Shown here one piece after another: positions 32,430 through 42,159 of a DNA stretch of 64,000 nt. The stretch is from Luidia sarsii (Eukaryota > Echinodermata > Asteroidea > Paxillosida > Luidiidae), in the NCBI GenBank assembly GCA_949987565.1, contig OX465107.1, positions 19,014,607 to 19,078,606 of the forward strand, written 5' to 3'. Below the pieces are notes generated by a model. That model was not told where the DNA came from. It was given only the letters and a program-made list of their open reading frames with translations, and made no database searches. A program made the translations under genes and the position numbers. Position 1 is the first letter of the stretch. Each line of letters starts with the position of its first letter.

Positions 32430-32700
32430 CACCATGCAGCTTTTTGATAATCCTTCTTTTGTGTTCACTCCTCCACACTTCTCTTTGATCTCCCCCTCTC
32501 ACTAATTCCTACCCTACTCCTTGCCCTTCCCTTTGATCTCCAGCTTTACTCTTTGTCCTTTGTTTCTCATCCGTGTCCTATTCACTATCTTCCCCCTTCC
32601 CTCGTGTACATGTATCTGTTTTGTCCTTGTCACTCTGCCTTTGAGAAAGGTCCTCCTAGGATCGAAACGTCAGGCCCACTAAATTTTAAGGTAAAGTTAG
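32430..32700 (+). mobile_element. PLE 3' region with hammerhead-like motif (family B)
   Basis: A pyrimidine-rich 3' UTR (CTCCTTGCCCTTCCCTTTGA) is followed at about 32635-32673 by GCCT, the 8-nt box TTGAGAAA, helix II GGTCCT/AGGATC, then GAAACGTC and AGGC. It ends in CCCACTAAATTTTAAG. The same order follows the second GIY-YIG fragment (62129-62395). This is the direct link between the abundant short family B repeats and a Penelope-like parent. Confidence 0.7.
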
Positions 32701-32756
32701 AGATCGATAGGCCTATGCGTATAACCGATAAAATTGTATATTGTATACAAGAATGA

Positions 32757-33030
32757 TGAGATTTGAAGGTTTGCATGGTGAGAATATCAGTATAAATAGG
32801 TTTGCGGAGACACCATGTAAATTCTCTTTTGTGAGTAAGTGTGGTTCTGAAAAGAACCGGAGGAACTCGACCTTTCGAACAGTGTACTCTGCTCGTCTTC
32901 AGGAGAATTCTCCTGAAGACGAGCAGAGTACACTGTTCGAAACGTCGAGTTCCTCCGGTTCTTTTCAGAACCACATTTACTCACAAAAGAGAATTTACAT
33001 GGTGTCTCCGCAAACCTATTTATACGTATA
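32757..33030. mobile_element. Near-perfect palindrome carrying two head-to-head ribozyme-like cores (family A)
   Basis: Arms 32790-32907 and 32908-33025 (118 bp each) are reverse complements with about two mismatches and no spacer, centred on GAATTC. Each arm has the family A order: GGTTTGCGGAGACACCATG, GGTTCTGAAAAGAACC, then the core. The right core (32913-32946) is intact: CTGAAGAC, GAGCAG/CTGTTC helix, GAAACGTC. In the left arm the same position reads GAAAGGTC. Long mirror frames on both strands are by-products of the palindrome. Confidence 0.8.
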
Positions 33031-33099
33031 CAAGAATGGTTGTTGATCGTGTATGATTGTGTATTGACCAACATTGCACTTAGTTGCAATTACTAGAAT

Positions 33100-33430
33100 A
33101 TGGGCGATTCGTTTCTTAAATTTGCTGGCTTTAGAATTAATGATGATTTATTAACTAGTTAAGTGTAACACATTTGAATTGTGTTTCCATAGGGTATGTC
33201 TTCTCAATCTTATAATTAAAAAAAAAAAATCAATGTATTTGTGTCTACTTGTAATGTAAGTTTTCAGCTGCTCGATTGGAGTTTAGTCATAAAATTGACG
33301 GGAAGTCTTTTCCACGTCACCTCGTGTCGTTCTTAGCTGTGCACTGACACAGGCATGACGTAATTATGATGCAATTTTAACTGGTAGATTACAAAGTGAA
33401 TCTACAGTACTTTGATTAGAAGGTGCTCGT
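33100..33430 (-). other. 3' flank of methyltransferase copy 2
   Basis: Duplicated relative to 26280-26474 (for example TTAGTCATAAAATT, ACTGGTAGAT, AGAAGGTGCTCGTCTAAATC). No further gene seen. Confidence 0.5.
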
Positions 33431-33599
33431 CTAAATCTCCGATGCTTTCCGGGCATGCATCACTATTGGCGTTACGGGGAAGCGAACGTGACCTGGTTGA
33501 CACTCGTCTTCGCACTCAGAAAGCGCCCACTGCCACAAGTCTTCAAGACACTCTTGCTTCAGCGTCTCTGGAATTCCCGCGGTTTGTCCAAGAAAGTTT
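33431..33599 (-). CDS. JHAMT-like methyltransferase copy 2, exon 4 (terminal)
   Basis: 169 nt, the same length as in copy 1, after acceptor TTCTTTAG. It encodes NFLGQTAGIPETLKQECLED, then LWQWALSECE, GHVRFPVTPIVMHARKASEI and a TAG stop. Phase 2 in, consistent with exon 3. Confidence 0.78.
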
Positions 33600-33807
33600 C
33601 TAAAGAATACTGTGGAATAAAAGCGTTTACAAATTACCGAGGCGAAATAAAGTTCCCATCTGAGAATGCCATTACCCTCATTTCATTCTTGATGATGGCT
33701 GAAAAATCATAGAGATCCACGGGAAAATCATTACTTCAAAATAGGAAGTGATGCAAAAGTATTGCTAACTAAATGATTAACATATAAAGTTTTGTCCCAG
33801 CGAAACC

Positions 33808-33940
33808 TTTTTCAAAGGTTTAGGCTTCGGCTCCGGCTTCGTCTGTGTTATCCAAAAGCTAAAAACACAGGTTGGAGTACTTTGTTGAAGTTGAAGCTTT
33901 GGATTTTTTTTCAAAACGCAGTATGACATTCAAAAACGAA
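33808..33940. mobile_element. MITE arm with GGCTTCGGCTCCGGCTTCG end
   Basis: TTTAGGCTTCGGCTCCGGCT, then TTATCCAAAAGCTAAAAACAC and GAAGTTGAAGCTTTGG. Related ends lie at 39939-40147 and about 59690-60060, and form the outer part of the palindrome at 33941-34373. Confidence 0.5.
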
Positions 33941-34373
33941 GCCAAATCCTCCCGTTTTCATGCCTTGTACTTTAAAATGGATGAAAGAAATGGAGACAAA
34001 GCCGGAGCCTGAGCCTAAGCCGTGTTTTGGAAAAGTGCCCATGTTGACAATGCGGGCAAATCACAAGAATGCGCCCTCAGGAGTTTGTAATGCGTTGGTC
34101 AATCACAATTCGCGGAATCTGTCGACACAACGACGTCTGGAACACGGACGTATAAGAAAATAATTATACGCCTCTGGTCTGGAAAGAGTCGACAGATTCT
34201 GCGCAATGTCATTGACCAACGCATTACAAACTCCTGAGGGCGTACTCTTGTGATTTGCCCGCATTGTCAACATTGGCCCTTTTCCAAAACACGGCTTAGG
34301 CTCAGGCTCCGGCTTTGTCACCATTTCTTTCATCCATTTTAAAGTACAAGGCATGAAAACGGGAGGATTTGGC
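33941..34373. mobile_element. 433-bp foldback element, composite arms
   Basis: Arms 33941-34126 and 34188-34373 (186 bp each, no net indel) are inverted around a 61-bp spacer. The outer half carries the CGGAGCCTGAGCCTAAGCCG / CCGTGTTTTGGAAAAG MITE end, and the inner half the GCGCCCTCAGGAGTTTGTAA and GAATCTGTCGAC end. Two otherwise separate families are thus joined in the same order in both arms. Peptides read in opposite directions are mirror images and not genes. The element sits in the last intron of methyltransferase copy 2. Confidence 0.8.
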
Positions 34374-34469
34374 ACTCTCTTGTGAATCGACCGTATTGCG
34401 CTGGCTCGAATTCATCCTTTTTCTTCCCCGGTTTTCAGAGTCAATGTGAAGCTGGAGAGAGACAGGAAT

Positions 34470-34625
34470 GAAGATGAGCCAATGATATACGGATGGCAGA
34501 AGACAGAGTATAGAAGCTAGGAGACAGACCAGGTTGAGATCAGAGGGAAGGGCAAGCACTAGGGAAGGGATCAAAGCAGGAAAGCTGATAGACATACCAG
34601 GGTGAGATCAAAGGGATCGGAACGA
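34470..34625. repeat. PLE 3'-UTR-like purine repeat in intron 3 of methyltransferase copy 2
   Basis: Two units with GGAGACAGACCAGGTTGAGA, TCAGAGGGAAGGGCAAGCAC and GAAAGCTGATAGACATACCA, matching 26740-26885 and 58130-58275. Confidence 0.6.
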
Positions 34626-34805
34626 GGAGATGTGTAGTGTAGATGGGATTAAAAAACAATTATAGAAGCTGAATTGAAAATCAGGTAACAAAAGCAGGTT
34701 TCTCATAACTGCAGAAAATGGCATCAAAACAACACCAGAAGATGAGCTTGGTAGTACGTATATCGGAAATTATTATACATTGTGGCGATATGGATCTGCA
34801 ATCAC

Positions 34806-34942
34806 TTGCATTTCGTTTGCAGCTTAGTCGAAGACCCTGACGGGTGAAGCTGGCATTCCACATCCGTCCAGCCAGAGACGCGGAGTAACTCCTCTGTTTC
34901 TTGGCAGGATCTCATCCAGGGATAGATTGGCGTAATCTTGCC
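34806..34942 (-). CDS. JHAMT-like methyltransferase copy 2, exon 3
   Basis: 137 nt after TTTTTTCAG, phase 0 in, phase 2 out (CAA|GTGATT). It encodes GKITPIYPWMRSCQETEELL, RVSGWTDVECQ and LHPSGSSTKLQTKC. The ALTE segment of copies 1 and 3 is SSTK here; the frame is otherwise conserved. Confidence 0.8.
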
Positions 34943-35442
34943 CTGAAAAAACACCCAAGAATTCTCTGTTGCAAATCAGATCTAAATAATTGCAAAAATA
35001 CACTCCAAAACGGTACCATCAAGTCCCGATGAATTCAAGTAATCCGGGGAGTGTATTTTCGACCTTTGACCTTTTTCTTCTAAGGTAGCCGGCAGAGACA
35101 GATCATCGCGACCATTGATACCGATTTTGCCATTTCTTTGTATCAACTAGCTACCAGCCTTATATTCGAGTTTATACAATCGATCCAATCTAAGTCAGAG
35201 TCAAACTTGTTCGAGTCCGAGTCCCGAGTCATCCAAGTCGAGTACGAATCTCGGCAAGGAGTCGTCAAGGTCGTAAAGACCCGTTATCTCGCGCTGCGAG
35301 TGAGCAGGTCCAAGTCCAAGTCATCTGTTACAGTGACTCGAGTCCGAATCATGGAAAATGAGACTCTGGTCGGACTCCTGTCTGAGTCACTGTCAGTCAC
35401 GGGTCTATGAGGTCAACTGCTAATCACGATAGTATTACAAAC

Positions 35443-35747
35443 CTTTAAATATCTAGCCCATTTGGCGTGAGCATCCAAGAACTGCTCAACCATAGACGTG
35501 ACCGTTTTTCGATAGTTCATTATCACCAGTGCCTCCCCTCCTGGTTTGAGACAAGCCAGAATACCAGCCAATGCCTTGCTGTGCTCTGGGAACCAGTGAA
35601 GAACGTGGAAGCTCACAACTTTATCGAATCTTTCTCTCCATTCGGGATTGTCCCCGACAGTACGGGCATCCCACTTGTAGTACGTCACATTTTTACTAGC
35701 GTTGGTTTCCTGGGCAACGGCTAGCATTTCTTCCGAAGCGTCAACTC
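35443..35747 (-). CDS. JHAMT-like methyltransferase copy 2, exon 2
   Basis: 305 nt, phase 1 in (AAAG|GAGTTG), phase 0 out (AAG|GTTTGT). It encodes VDASEEMLAVAQE, YYKWDART, FDKVVSFHVLHWFPEHSKAL and CLKPGGEALVIM, all SAM-methyltransferase core elements, nearly identical to copy 1. Confidence 0.88.
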
Positions 35748-35917
35748 CTTTTCATGAAATAAAGGACATGTAATTATATTCTAACGGATTGAGTCATGGT
35801 TATATCAAGATCTTCTGATGAAACTATTATGCATACATTGTAGGCCTATCATAAAGACCAAAATTAATTACATGTACTTGATAAGAATGGTAAGGTGGAA
35901 ACGAACGACAACTATAC

Positions 35918-36098
35918 CTATTACGTTCCTGACATGTTTTGCTATTTCTTTGGTCTCTTCACCGGTGCCACAACCCACGTCCAAAACCACATCCTCTGCT
36001 CCAAACGTAAGCTTGTTCAGAAATCGATGTGCAAATTCACGCTGAAGAAATCTGCCGTCACCGGTGTAGTCCGCGGCCGCAGCTGCCGAGACATTCAT
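35918..36098 (-). CDS. JHAMT-like SAM-dependent methyltransferase copy 2, exon 1
   Basis: Start ATG at 36098; 60 codons plus 1 nt, donor ATAG|GTATAG. It reads MNVSAAAAADYTGDGRFLQR, then the helix EFAHRFLNKL and motif I VVLDVGCGTGEE. It is two residues longer than copies 1 and 3 because of an expanded Ala run near the start. With exons 35443-35747, 34806-34942 and 33431-33599 it gives an uninterrupted protein of about 263 residues, so this copy looks intact. Function as for copy 1. Confidence 0.85.
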
Positions 36099-36900
36099 CT
36101 ACCAAAGATTAGAGGAAAATGCCAATTCTGCCAGATTCCTATGGTACCATGTACGGTTGGTCCCGGAAGTTGGATGACTGGACCGGGGTGAATAAGCTTC
36201 AGCAAACAGCCGTATTATGTCAGATTTTTAAGGGAATACAAGTCAACTCGTATGCTCGCAAACTCGCACGCATACCAACTCGTACGCACACCAATTCATA
36301 TGCCCGCGAACTCGTACAGAAGCCAACTGTATTTCTTTTCTTTCTTTGTGTATGCTATTTTGTTAGAACATTTATTAAGGGCAATTCTTTGTTGAAAATC
36401 TGTGCGAGATAAATAACTAACTTGGTAGAGGCTGGTATGGAGTAGGGACTAGGGAGGGAAAAAATACCGACATGCAGTGATCTGTGCAGCAGCAGATTTT
36501 TGACCGTGAGCCACGGCCGACGTCACTGACAACAACATGATCAAACCGCGGAGCATCGTAACGTCAGGGGACAAATTATTTTTTCATTATTCTTTCGTCG
36601 ATGTATTTTTAAATTTATTATGGATTCAACGCTACTATCGTATGGGTTTTACAGAGGAAATTTGGCTTACCACGGTACACCGGACCATAAGATCGGGCCA
36701 TGAAAAAATGAAGCCCCACTTTGTATTCACTGGACAACACTTACTGCATAGCCCACCCTGCGTGTTTGGGGCTTTCCAAAAAGATGTACCCTATACCTTA
36801 TCCGATCAATATAAATCTTTAAAAAAAAAGGAAAATGAGGAGCAGGAACCGAATAAAAGTGACGGCAGACTAAGGCCGTGGGCAATGGTCTGGTAAGGTT
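36099..36900 (-). promoter_or_regulatory. Duplicated 5' flank of methyltransferase copy 2
   Basis: Alignable by eye to 28920-29900 (GCCAATTCTGCCAGATTCC, AACTCGTACGCAC repeats, GTGCAGCAGC, CAAACCGCGGAGCATCGTAA, AGGAGCAGGAACCG). Similarity to copy 1 stops at about 36898, where the element at 36901 begins. Confidence 0.45.
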
Positions 36901-37606
36901 TAAAGGACAACTAAAACGGTTTTAAGAAATCTGAAATTTTGCCAGAAATGTGTTTATGAGTTGTTTATGTTTAAATATGTTTAAAAACAAAAATCCTCCA
37001 AACCACGAACAATTCCGATGTTTTGTCTTGCCATTTTCAACCCTGCGCGCAAAAACAGTGCATAATGCACGAGCAGCGCGTGACGTGTGTATTGCGAAAC
37101 TTGCAGCGTACTGGATGTCAATATGCACAAAACGAACCTAATTCGGTTTTTTCATCTTTTGGAAACGCAAAGAATCTCACCTCCCCATTCAGCGTTGATC
37201 GACGTACGTGTGCACCCGCCAACATGACAATTCACGGGCATCGTATTAGATTTACGGGAGCCCAAATGTTGACAAAAGGTCACCAAAATGCATACGATAT
37301 ACACACGGCGATCGTACCGAGGTTTTTGTTGTCGACTTGTAACCAAGTCATCATATAAAAACAATAGAAAACAATATACACGTCATGATGACTGGTTTTC
37401 CGATTCCCCATTAACAAATGCGTGTTGAGAAGGGGTCCAGTGACAGACGCCCTCAACGGTGGAAGCGTGGAGACTTTTTCATTTCTTGACACTTCCGGGA
37501 TGACACCGTGGATTTTGAATCGAAAAAATGATATTCCGAAATTTGTTTTTATTGTGTTTATGTTATGAAGGTGTTATATGGATAAAAACGTTTTACTTGC
37601 CCTTTA
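36901..37606. mobile_element. Non-autonomous DNA transposon, about 706 bp
   Basis: The left end TAAAGGACAACTAAAACG and right end CGTTTTACTTGCCCTTTA are imperfect inverted repeats. Sub-terminal TGTTTATG is mirrored by TTATGTTATG-type sequence on the other side. No transposase. It interrupts the duplicated upstream block of methyltransferase copy 2. Confidence 0.5.
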
Positions 37607-38598
37607 AGCCCCTTAAAAAGTGAATTGATTAGGGCCTTCGGAAGGCGAAAAACCAATCAACTTCCCTATCTCTAATTCCTGTCTATTAGTGGTGGAAAAG
37701 GCTGTCTTAGTCTTAGTCTATGAAATGAATAATTACCTTTAATTTGGAAGAGCTACTAAGTACAAATTTATTGGGGAATACGAAGGCCGTCGATCCAGTG
37801 AATCCACTGGAGTGGAGGTCTGCCCCCTAATACTAGTTTACTACACAGTACTAAGGAAGGAAAAGCCCTTTTGAACCAAACTGACACGTTCCACATATGG
37901 TTCCACTCACTTTAGGCCGGTAAAAGGACAGCAAATCCACCGCTTATGGTGCTGCGACTCCTTCTCTGGCTTTTCAAATTCCTTCCAAGTCTTCCGGTAG
38001 AGGATTCATCGCGAATATCTGCCAAAAAGACAACTTTTCGTCCACTTTATGGGGGAACATGATTGTATGGGGGCTGCTTAGCCAAACGTATTTTAGACGT
38101 ATGACCTGTGCGACCTCCGTACTATGTCTAGTGCGCCCTCAATAGTCTGCAACGCGTTGGCAATTCACAATGCCCGGAATAATCGTTTACGAAATGAAGG
38201 TAGGCTTCGGTCGCATGCAAGAGAGCCTGTCCCACGGGAATGAGGGGCTGTTATCTGGAGCGTAGCAATGATTCCGACCCGGATTATAGGAGAGTAATGT
38301 ACACCATGCAGAGCCAGCAAGGAAATGCCCAGTAAACTAAGATATACTTATAATTAGGCCTATAGAAGTCTTATCAATGACCAGGGATATCAACTTACAA
38401 TAAATGTATTACAATCTAAAACTATATAGAACAAATAATTATTTATTACTATTGCAGCTGAGTATACGTTGTATACGTATCTCCGCTGTTGTTTCATAAT
38501 GTGGTGTAGTTCATTGTGATTAATGCCGTAGAATGCCTGTATGCATGATATAGAATTTGCTCCGTGTGACGTTAAGATCCTATGCCATAAACCTTTTT
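37607..38598. other. No gene recognised
   Basis: Intergenic sequence. A single GCGCCCTCAATAGTCTGCAA MITE arm lies at 38130-38180. No supported exon. Confidence 0.4.
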
Positions 38599-38599
38599 A

Positions 38600-38936
38600 T
38601 TTCTCCAAAAATTACATGGAGTTCAGAAATGAAACTCACACAGAATGTTTGTCTAGATACCAGCAACAAAATATATTTTTGGTCGGAACGTTGAGTGGGT
38701 AGTTTCGGAGAAATTAGTGGGGTTTCCGTTGGTGACTGGATGGCAACGCGGTGACCGCATACAGCTAGCGGCGCGCTGTGTACGCATGCGCGAAGCTGCA
38801 TGCGCGAACCGACGTGCTTGCCATCCGAAACTATCCACTGAACGTTTCAACAAAAAATATGTATTGTTGCTTGTATATTGACAAAAATTATGTGTGAGTT
38901 TCATTTCTGAACTCCATCTAGCTTTGGGAGAAAAAA
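38600..38936. mobile_element. Imperfect foldback element, about 340 bp
   Basis: The left arm (TGGAGTTCAGAAATGAAACT, then CAACAAAATATATTTTTGGT and GAACGTTGAGTGG) is mirrored on the right by CCACTGAACGTTTCAACAAA, AAATATGTATTGTTGCTTGT and AGTTTCATTTCTGAACTCCA. Arms are about 100 bp. The centre is GC-rich with a CGCATGCGCGAAGC / GCATGCGCGAAC inner repeat. Confidence 0.65.
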
Positions 38937-38939
38937 ATA

Positions 38940-39938
38940 AACAAATCTCGAACGTAAGTGCTTTCCCATAGAGTTGTGCGATAAAAAGACGGCGAGTTTG
39001 TAATTTATACCCATGATGCTTTGCGAACGTCGAAAAGGTTTATTGCACTGCTATATATAGATCGGGTCATGGGGTACATGTATTTTCCAGACTGGCATTA
39101 TAGGTGATATTTATTTCACAATCCAGTTTGTGGCCGAGTTGTTGATACTCGACGTCTGAACGTGTGGGACCAGTGATCCACCGCTGCTTGGGTTTTCTCC
39201 CTGACGTTCCTCTGAAGCTAAATATCCACATGATTTGTGTCTAATCTAATGTTCCAGCTGTGGAATTGACGACAGTGTGTTTTCCGTGGGGTTCTGTGGG
39301 AGTCTTCAAAACACATACTGTAACTTTAATTCTCATGTGCAATTTCATATCTAGTAACTTATTGTATCTTGTTGCTGATTATGTCTATAGGGGTTTTCCC
39401 CCTTTCCCTTTTGTGTGTGTGCTACCGGCACCAATAAATCCGAATTTAATTAATGAGAATACACAGATGACTCAAGAGTAATTCCTGTCAGCGTCTGGAG
39501 CCTGGACCCTCTAAAACTAAGGAGGTCTGTACCAGCATGCCCCTCCTCATCTCCTTCATTTTTTGGTCTTCGAGATCGGGAGGGTGTCTTCGACCGGACC
39601 GCTTCAAGAAGATGACGTCACAGAGTGGACAGGGCTAAGTTTGAGAGAAGCCCTTCGGAAAGCGGAAATCAGAGAAGGTTGGAGAAAGGTGGTTAGCAGA
39701 GTTCTAGTGGTGATCATATGGGAAACGTGTACACTGTATTGGCACTGAAGTTAATACAATAACTGTTGCAAACTGCTTCCTTCCCCTGACTGTATGTGTA
39801 TGTCCTTGTCACTTTGCCTGGACGTCAGGCCCTCTTTTGAGATTTATATATTGGCACTGAGGATATGGCTTGCGAAAACACTGCGAGGGTACGGTCTGAC
39901 ATAACAGTCGCCCTGGCTCAATTTTAAGCCAACAGCCT
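38940..39938. other. No gene recognised; PLE tail remnant
   Basis: Mostly unremarkable. At about 39763-39850 a deleted family B repeat remains (GTTGCAAACTGCTTCC, then CTTTGCCTGGACGTCAGGCC) in which the ribozyme-like hairpin is missing. Confidence 0.45.
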
Positions 39939-40147
39939 TCATAGGGCCTTTTCGAAATCACGGCTTAGTCTTAGGCTTCGGCTTTGACAGATTGGCTTCG
40001 GTTTTGAAGGTTGTACTTTTTTTGGGGGGGGAATTATTTCAAAGCTTCAACTTCACCGCAGGACCCAACCTACCTAGGTTTTGGATAAGCCTAACAGAGA
40101 CGAGGCCGGAGACAAAACCTAAGCCGGGTTTTGGAAAACGCCTATGA
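39939..40147. mobile_element. MITE, about 209 bp, with TCATAGGGCC / GCCTATGA ends
   Basis: The left end TCATAGGGCCTTTTCGAAAT and CACGGCTTAG is opposed by CTAAGCCGGGTTTTGGAAAA and CGCCTATGA. The interior has GCTTCAACTTC and GGTTTTGGATAAGCC, as at 33808 and 59690. Confidence 0.6.
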
Positions 40148-40384
40148 TGTGTTCGATTAGCTGGGCCGGGTTTAGACCCGGGTTACCCTCCGAGTGACCC
40201 TGCTCTCACACTGGGCAAGTTAATTAGGGGCAATGACGTCAGATCCACTAATCGAACGCATGGCACCCAATGGCCATTGTTGTACAGCAGCCATTGCTAG
40301 GGTGCCCGTCAATTTCAGACTTACATTGCTTCGCAATCAAAAGGGATGGAGCGGAGCTCTGATGTTGCGTTTCCACGAAAAAGA

Positions 40385-40445
40385 TAAGATTTGAAGGTTT
40401 GCATGGCATAAATACCAAATAGGGGGTATGCGGTGACACCATGTA
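40385..40445. mobile_element. Family A half-element
   Basis: GATTTGAAGGTTTGCATGG, then ATGCGGTGACACCATGTA: the solo left end of the family A palindromes. Confidence 0.6.
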
Positions 40446-40479
40446 CATCATCTCATTTTTTTTAAAATAAATTCAGTTG

Positions 40480-41000
40480 GTGTACGTGGCCTAACAGCAT
40501 GTCCCAGGGTCTGTAACCTCAAGGGTCCAGGTTCGATCCCTGGAGATGTGACAGTAATTCTTCTTCTTTAAATTACTAAGTAAAAACCCAAGCTATAAGT
40601 ATCTAAAATTTGAAGAAAAATCAACTGGTGTACGTGGCCTAACGGCATGTCCCAAGGTCTGTAATCTCAAGGTTCCAGGTTCGATCCCTGCAGATGTCAG
40701 AGTACTTTTTCTTTTTCAAATTACTAAGTAAAAACCCAACCGATAAGCATCTAAAATTTGAAATAAATTCAGCTGGTGTACGTGGCCTAACAGCATGTGC
40801 CAGGGTCTGTAACCTCAAGGGTCCAGGTTCGATCCCTGGAGATGTGACAGTAATTTTTCTTCTTTATATTACTAAGTAAAAACCCAAGCTATAAGTATCT
40901 AAAATTTGAAGAAAAAAACCAAATGGTGTACGTGGCCTGACGGCATTTCCCAGGGTCTGTAACCTAAAGGTTCCAGGTTCGATCCCCAGGAGGTGTAACT
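40480..41000 (+). repeat. Four tandem tRNA-like units, about 148-150 bp
   Basis: B-box GGTTCGATCCC recurs at 40530, 40678, 40826 and 40976. Each unit has an A-box-like GTGGCCTAACGGCA, then AGGGTCTGTAACCTCAAGG and a T-arm with perfect 5-bp stem CCAGG/CCTGG, followed by an AT-rich spacer (AAATTACTAAGTAAAAACCC). No acceptor stem pairs, so these are tRNA-derived pseudo-units rather than tRNA genes. They are the diverged relatives of the 151-bp satellite at 42280-44262. Confidence 0.75.
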
Positions 41001-41019
41001 GGTTCTTGTTTTTTAATTT

Positions 41020-41160
41020 AATTAGGGTAACCGAAGGTTTAAATATATAGGAAATTTAGGGGTGGGTGGGCGTGACTCATGATACTAATGGTTCAGCGTC
41101 TTGACTGGGAACCCCAAGGCCGAGGGTTCGATCCCCGGTGGATGCAGGTCATGTAATGCG
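41020..41160 (+). repeat. Second tRNA-like unit type, copy 1
   Basis: GGTAACCGAAGGTTTAAATA and GGGGTGGGTGGGCGTGACTC lead into CTTGACTGGGAACCCCAAGG, then CGAGGGTTCGATCCCCGG. The T-arm pairs and the acceptor does not. The same unit follows the satellite at 44280-44415, so the array plus this unit is itself a duplicated composite. Confidence 0.65.
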
Positions 41161-41182
41161 CAGTAATGCGCAGTAGGCTCTA

Positions 41183-41425
41183 ATTTTTGGGTAGTTCAAA
41201 CAAAAATGGGGTTTTCTTTTTTCACTTTAAATGTTGTTTAGACACTAAAAGCTATCCACCCAAGGCCAAGAACTCTATTTAAATTCTTCAGGGACATGTT
41301 TTGGTGCAATTCACAGAAGGCTTTACATTTTTGGGTAGTTAAAACAAAATTGGGGTTTTCTTTTTTCACTTTAAATGTTGTGTAGACACTAAAAGCTATC
41401 CACCCACGGCCAAGAAATTTATTTA
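41183..41425 (+). repeat. Two direct repeats of about 100 bp
   Basis: TTTTTGGGTAGTTCAAACAA through GTAGACACTAAAAGCTATCC to GGCCAAGAA occurs at 41183-41282 and again at 41326-41423, about 143 bp apart. Confidence 0.75.
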
Positions 41426-41577
41426 ATTAACAAAAATTAACAAAAAACAAGAATACAGCATAGTTGAATCAGTCAAACACTTTTATTACTAAACACAATT
41501 ATTACTGAACCAGTGCCTTTTCTGTCTTCATATTCTGTACTTACAATCAACCTTGACAGATTTCGTTTCGACATCAT

Positions 41578-41862
41578 CCTACAATTACCTATGTGCTACT
41601 CACCTACGAGTTTCATAAAGAGGGAAAAATCATGGAATTCGGTGGTCGAATTCGCGTTCCCGCAAACCGCCATCTTTTCGACTGGCCCACCAGTCACTGC
41701 GGGGGGTATGACGTAATGACGGACAACTCCCGCATGGGCCCGGACGGATGTACCCCTACTAGTACTACATGTACATATATACCGCGTGCAGTTATACACT
41801 CGCGAGCTGAACGATGGTGTACTGGCAGGCTTTTGGATGTCAAACTGCATGTATACAAACAC

Positions 41863-41914
<52 letters not shown>

Positions 41915-42116
41915 TGATGTATACAAACTGCACGCAGTATAGTTAGGGGTCCATTATCCTGGGCCCATGTGGGAGTTTTCCGTTGCGATGTCATCGGATC
42001 GGCAGTGACTGGCGGGCCATTCGAAAAGATGGCGGTTTGCGGGAACGCGAATTCGACCACCGAATTTTTCCCTCTTTATGAAACTCGTAGGTGAGTAGCA
42101 CATAGGTAATTGTAGG
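41578..42116. mobile_element. 539-bp foldback element with (TA)n at its centre
   Basis: The left arm CCTACAATTACCTATGTGCT, GAGTTTCATAAAGAGGGAAA, CGCGTTCCCGCAAACCGCCA is inverted on the right, ending GGTAATTGTAGG. Inner parts also correspond (GCATGGGCCC / GGGCCCATGTG; CGCGTGCAGTT / AACTGCACGCAG). The turn is a TA run at about 41863-41912. Single-arm relatives, with a longer AATCAGATAAGCCAACATTT flank, lie at 45779-45995 and 54618-54856. Confidence 0.75.
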
Positions 42117-42159
42117 TTGTTTTTAACGTCCAATCAGATAAGCCAACATTTTTCTCTGG

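Noticed and set aside
32741..33089. Pair of similar proteins on opposite strands
   Set aside because: Both are the same sequence read through the two arms of a palindrome.
33960..34375. Mirror-image proteins with KPEPEPKPCFGK
   Set aside because: They are produced by a 186-bp inverted repeat of MITE sequence.
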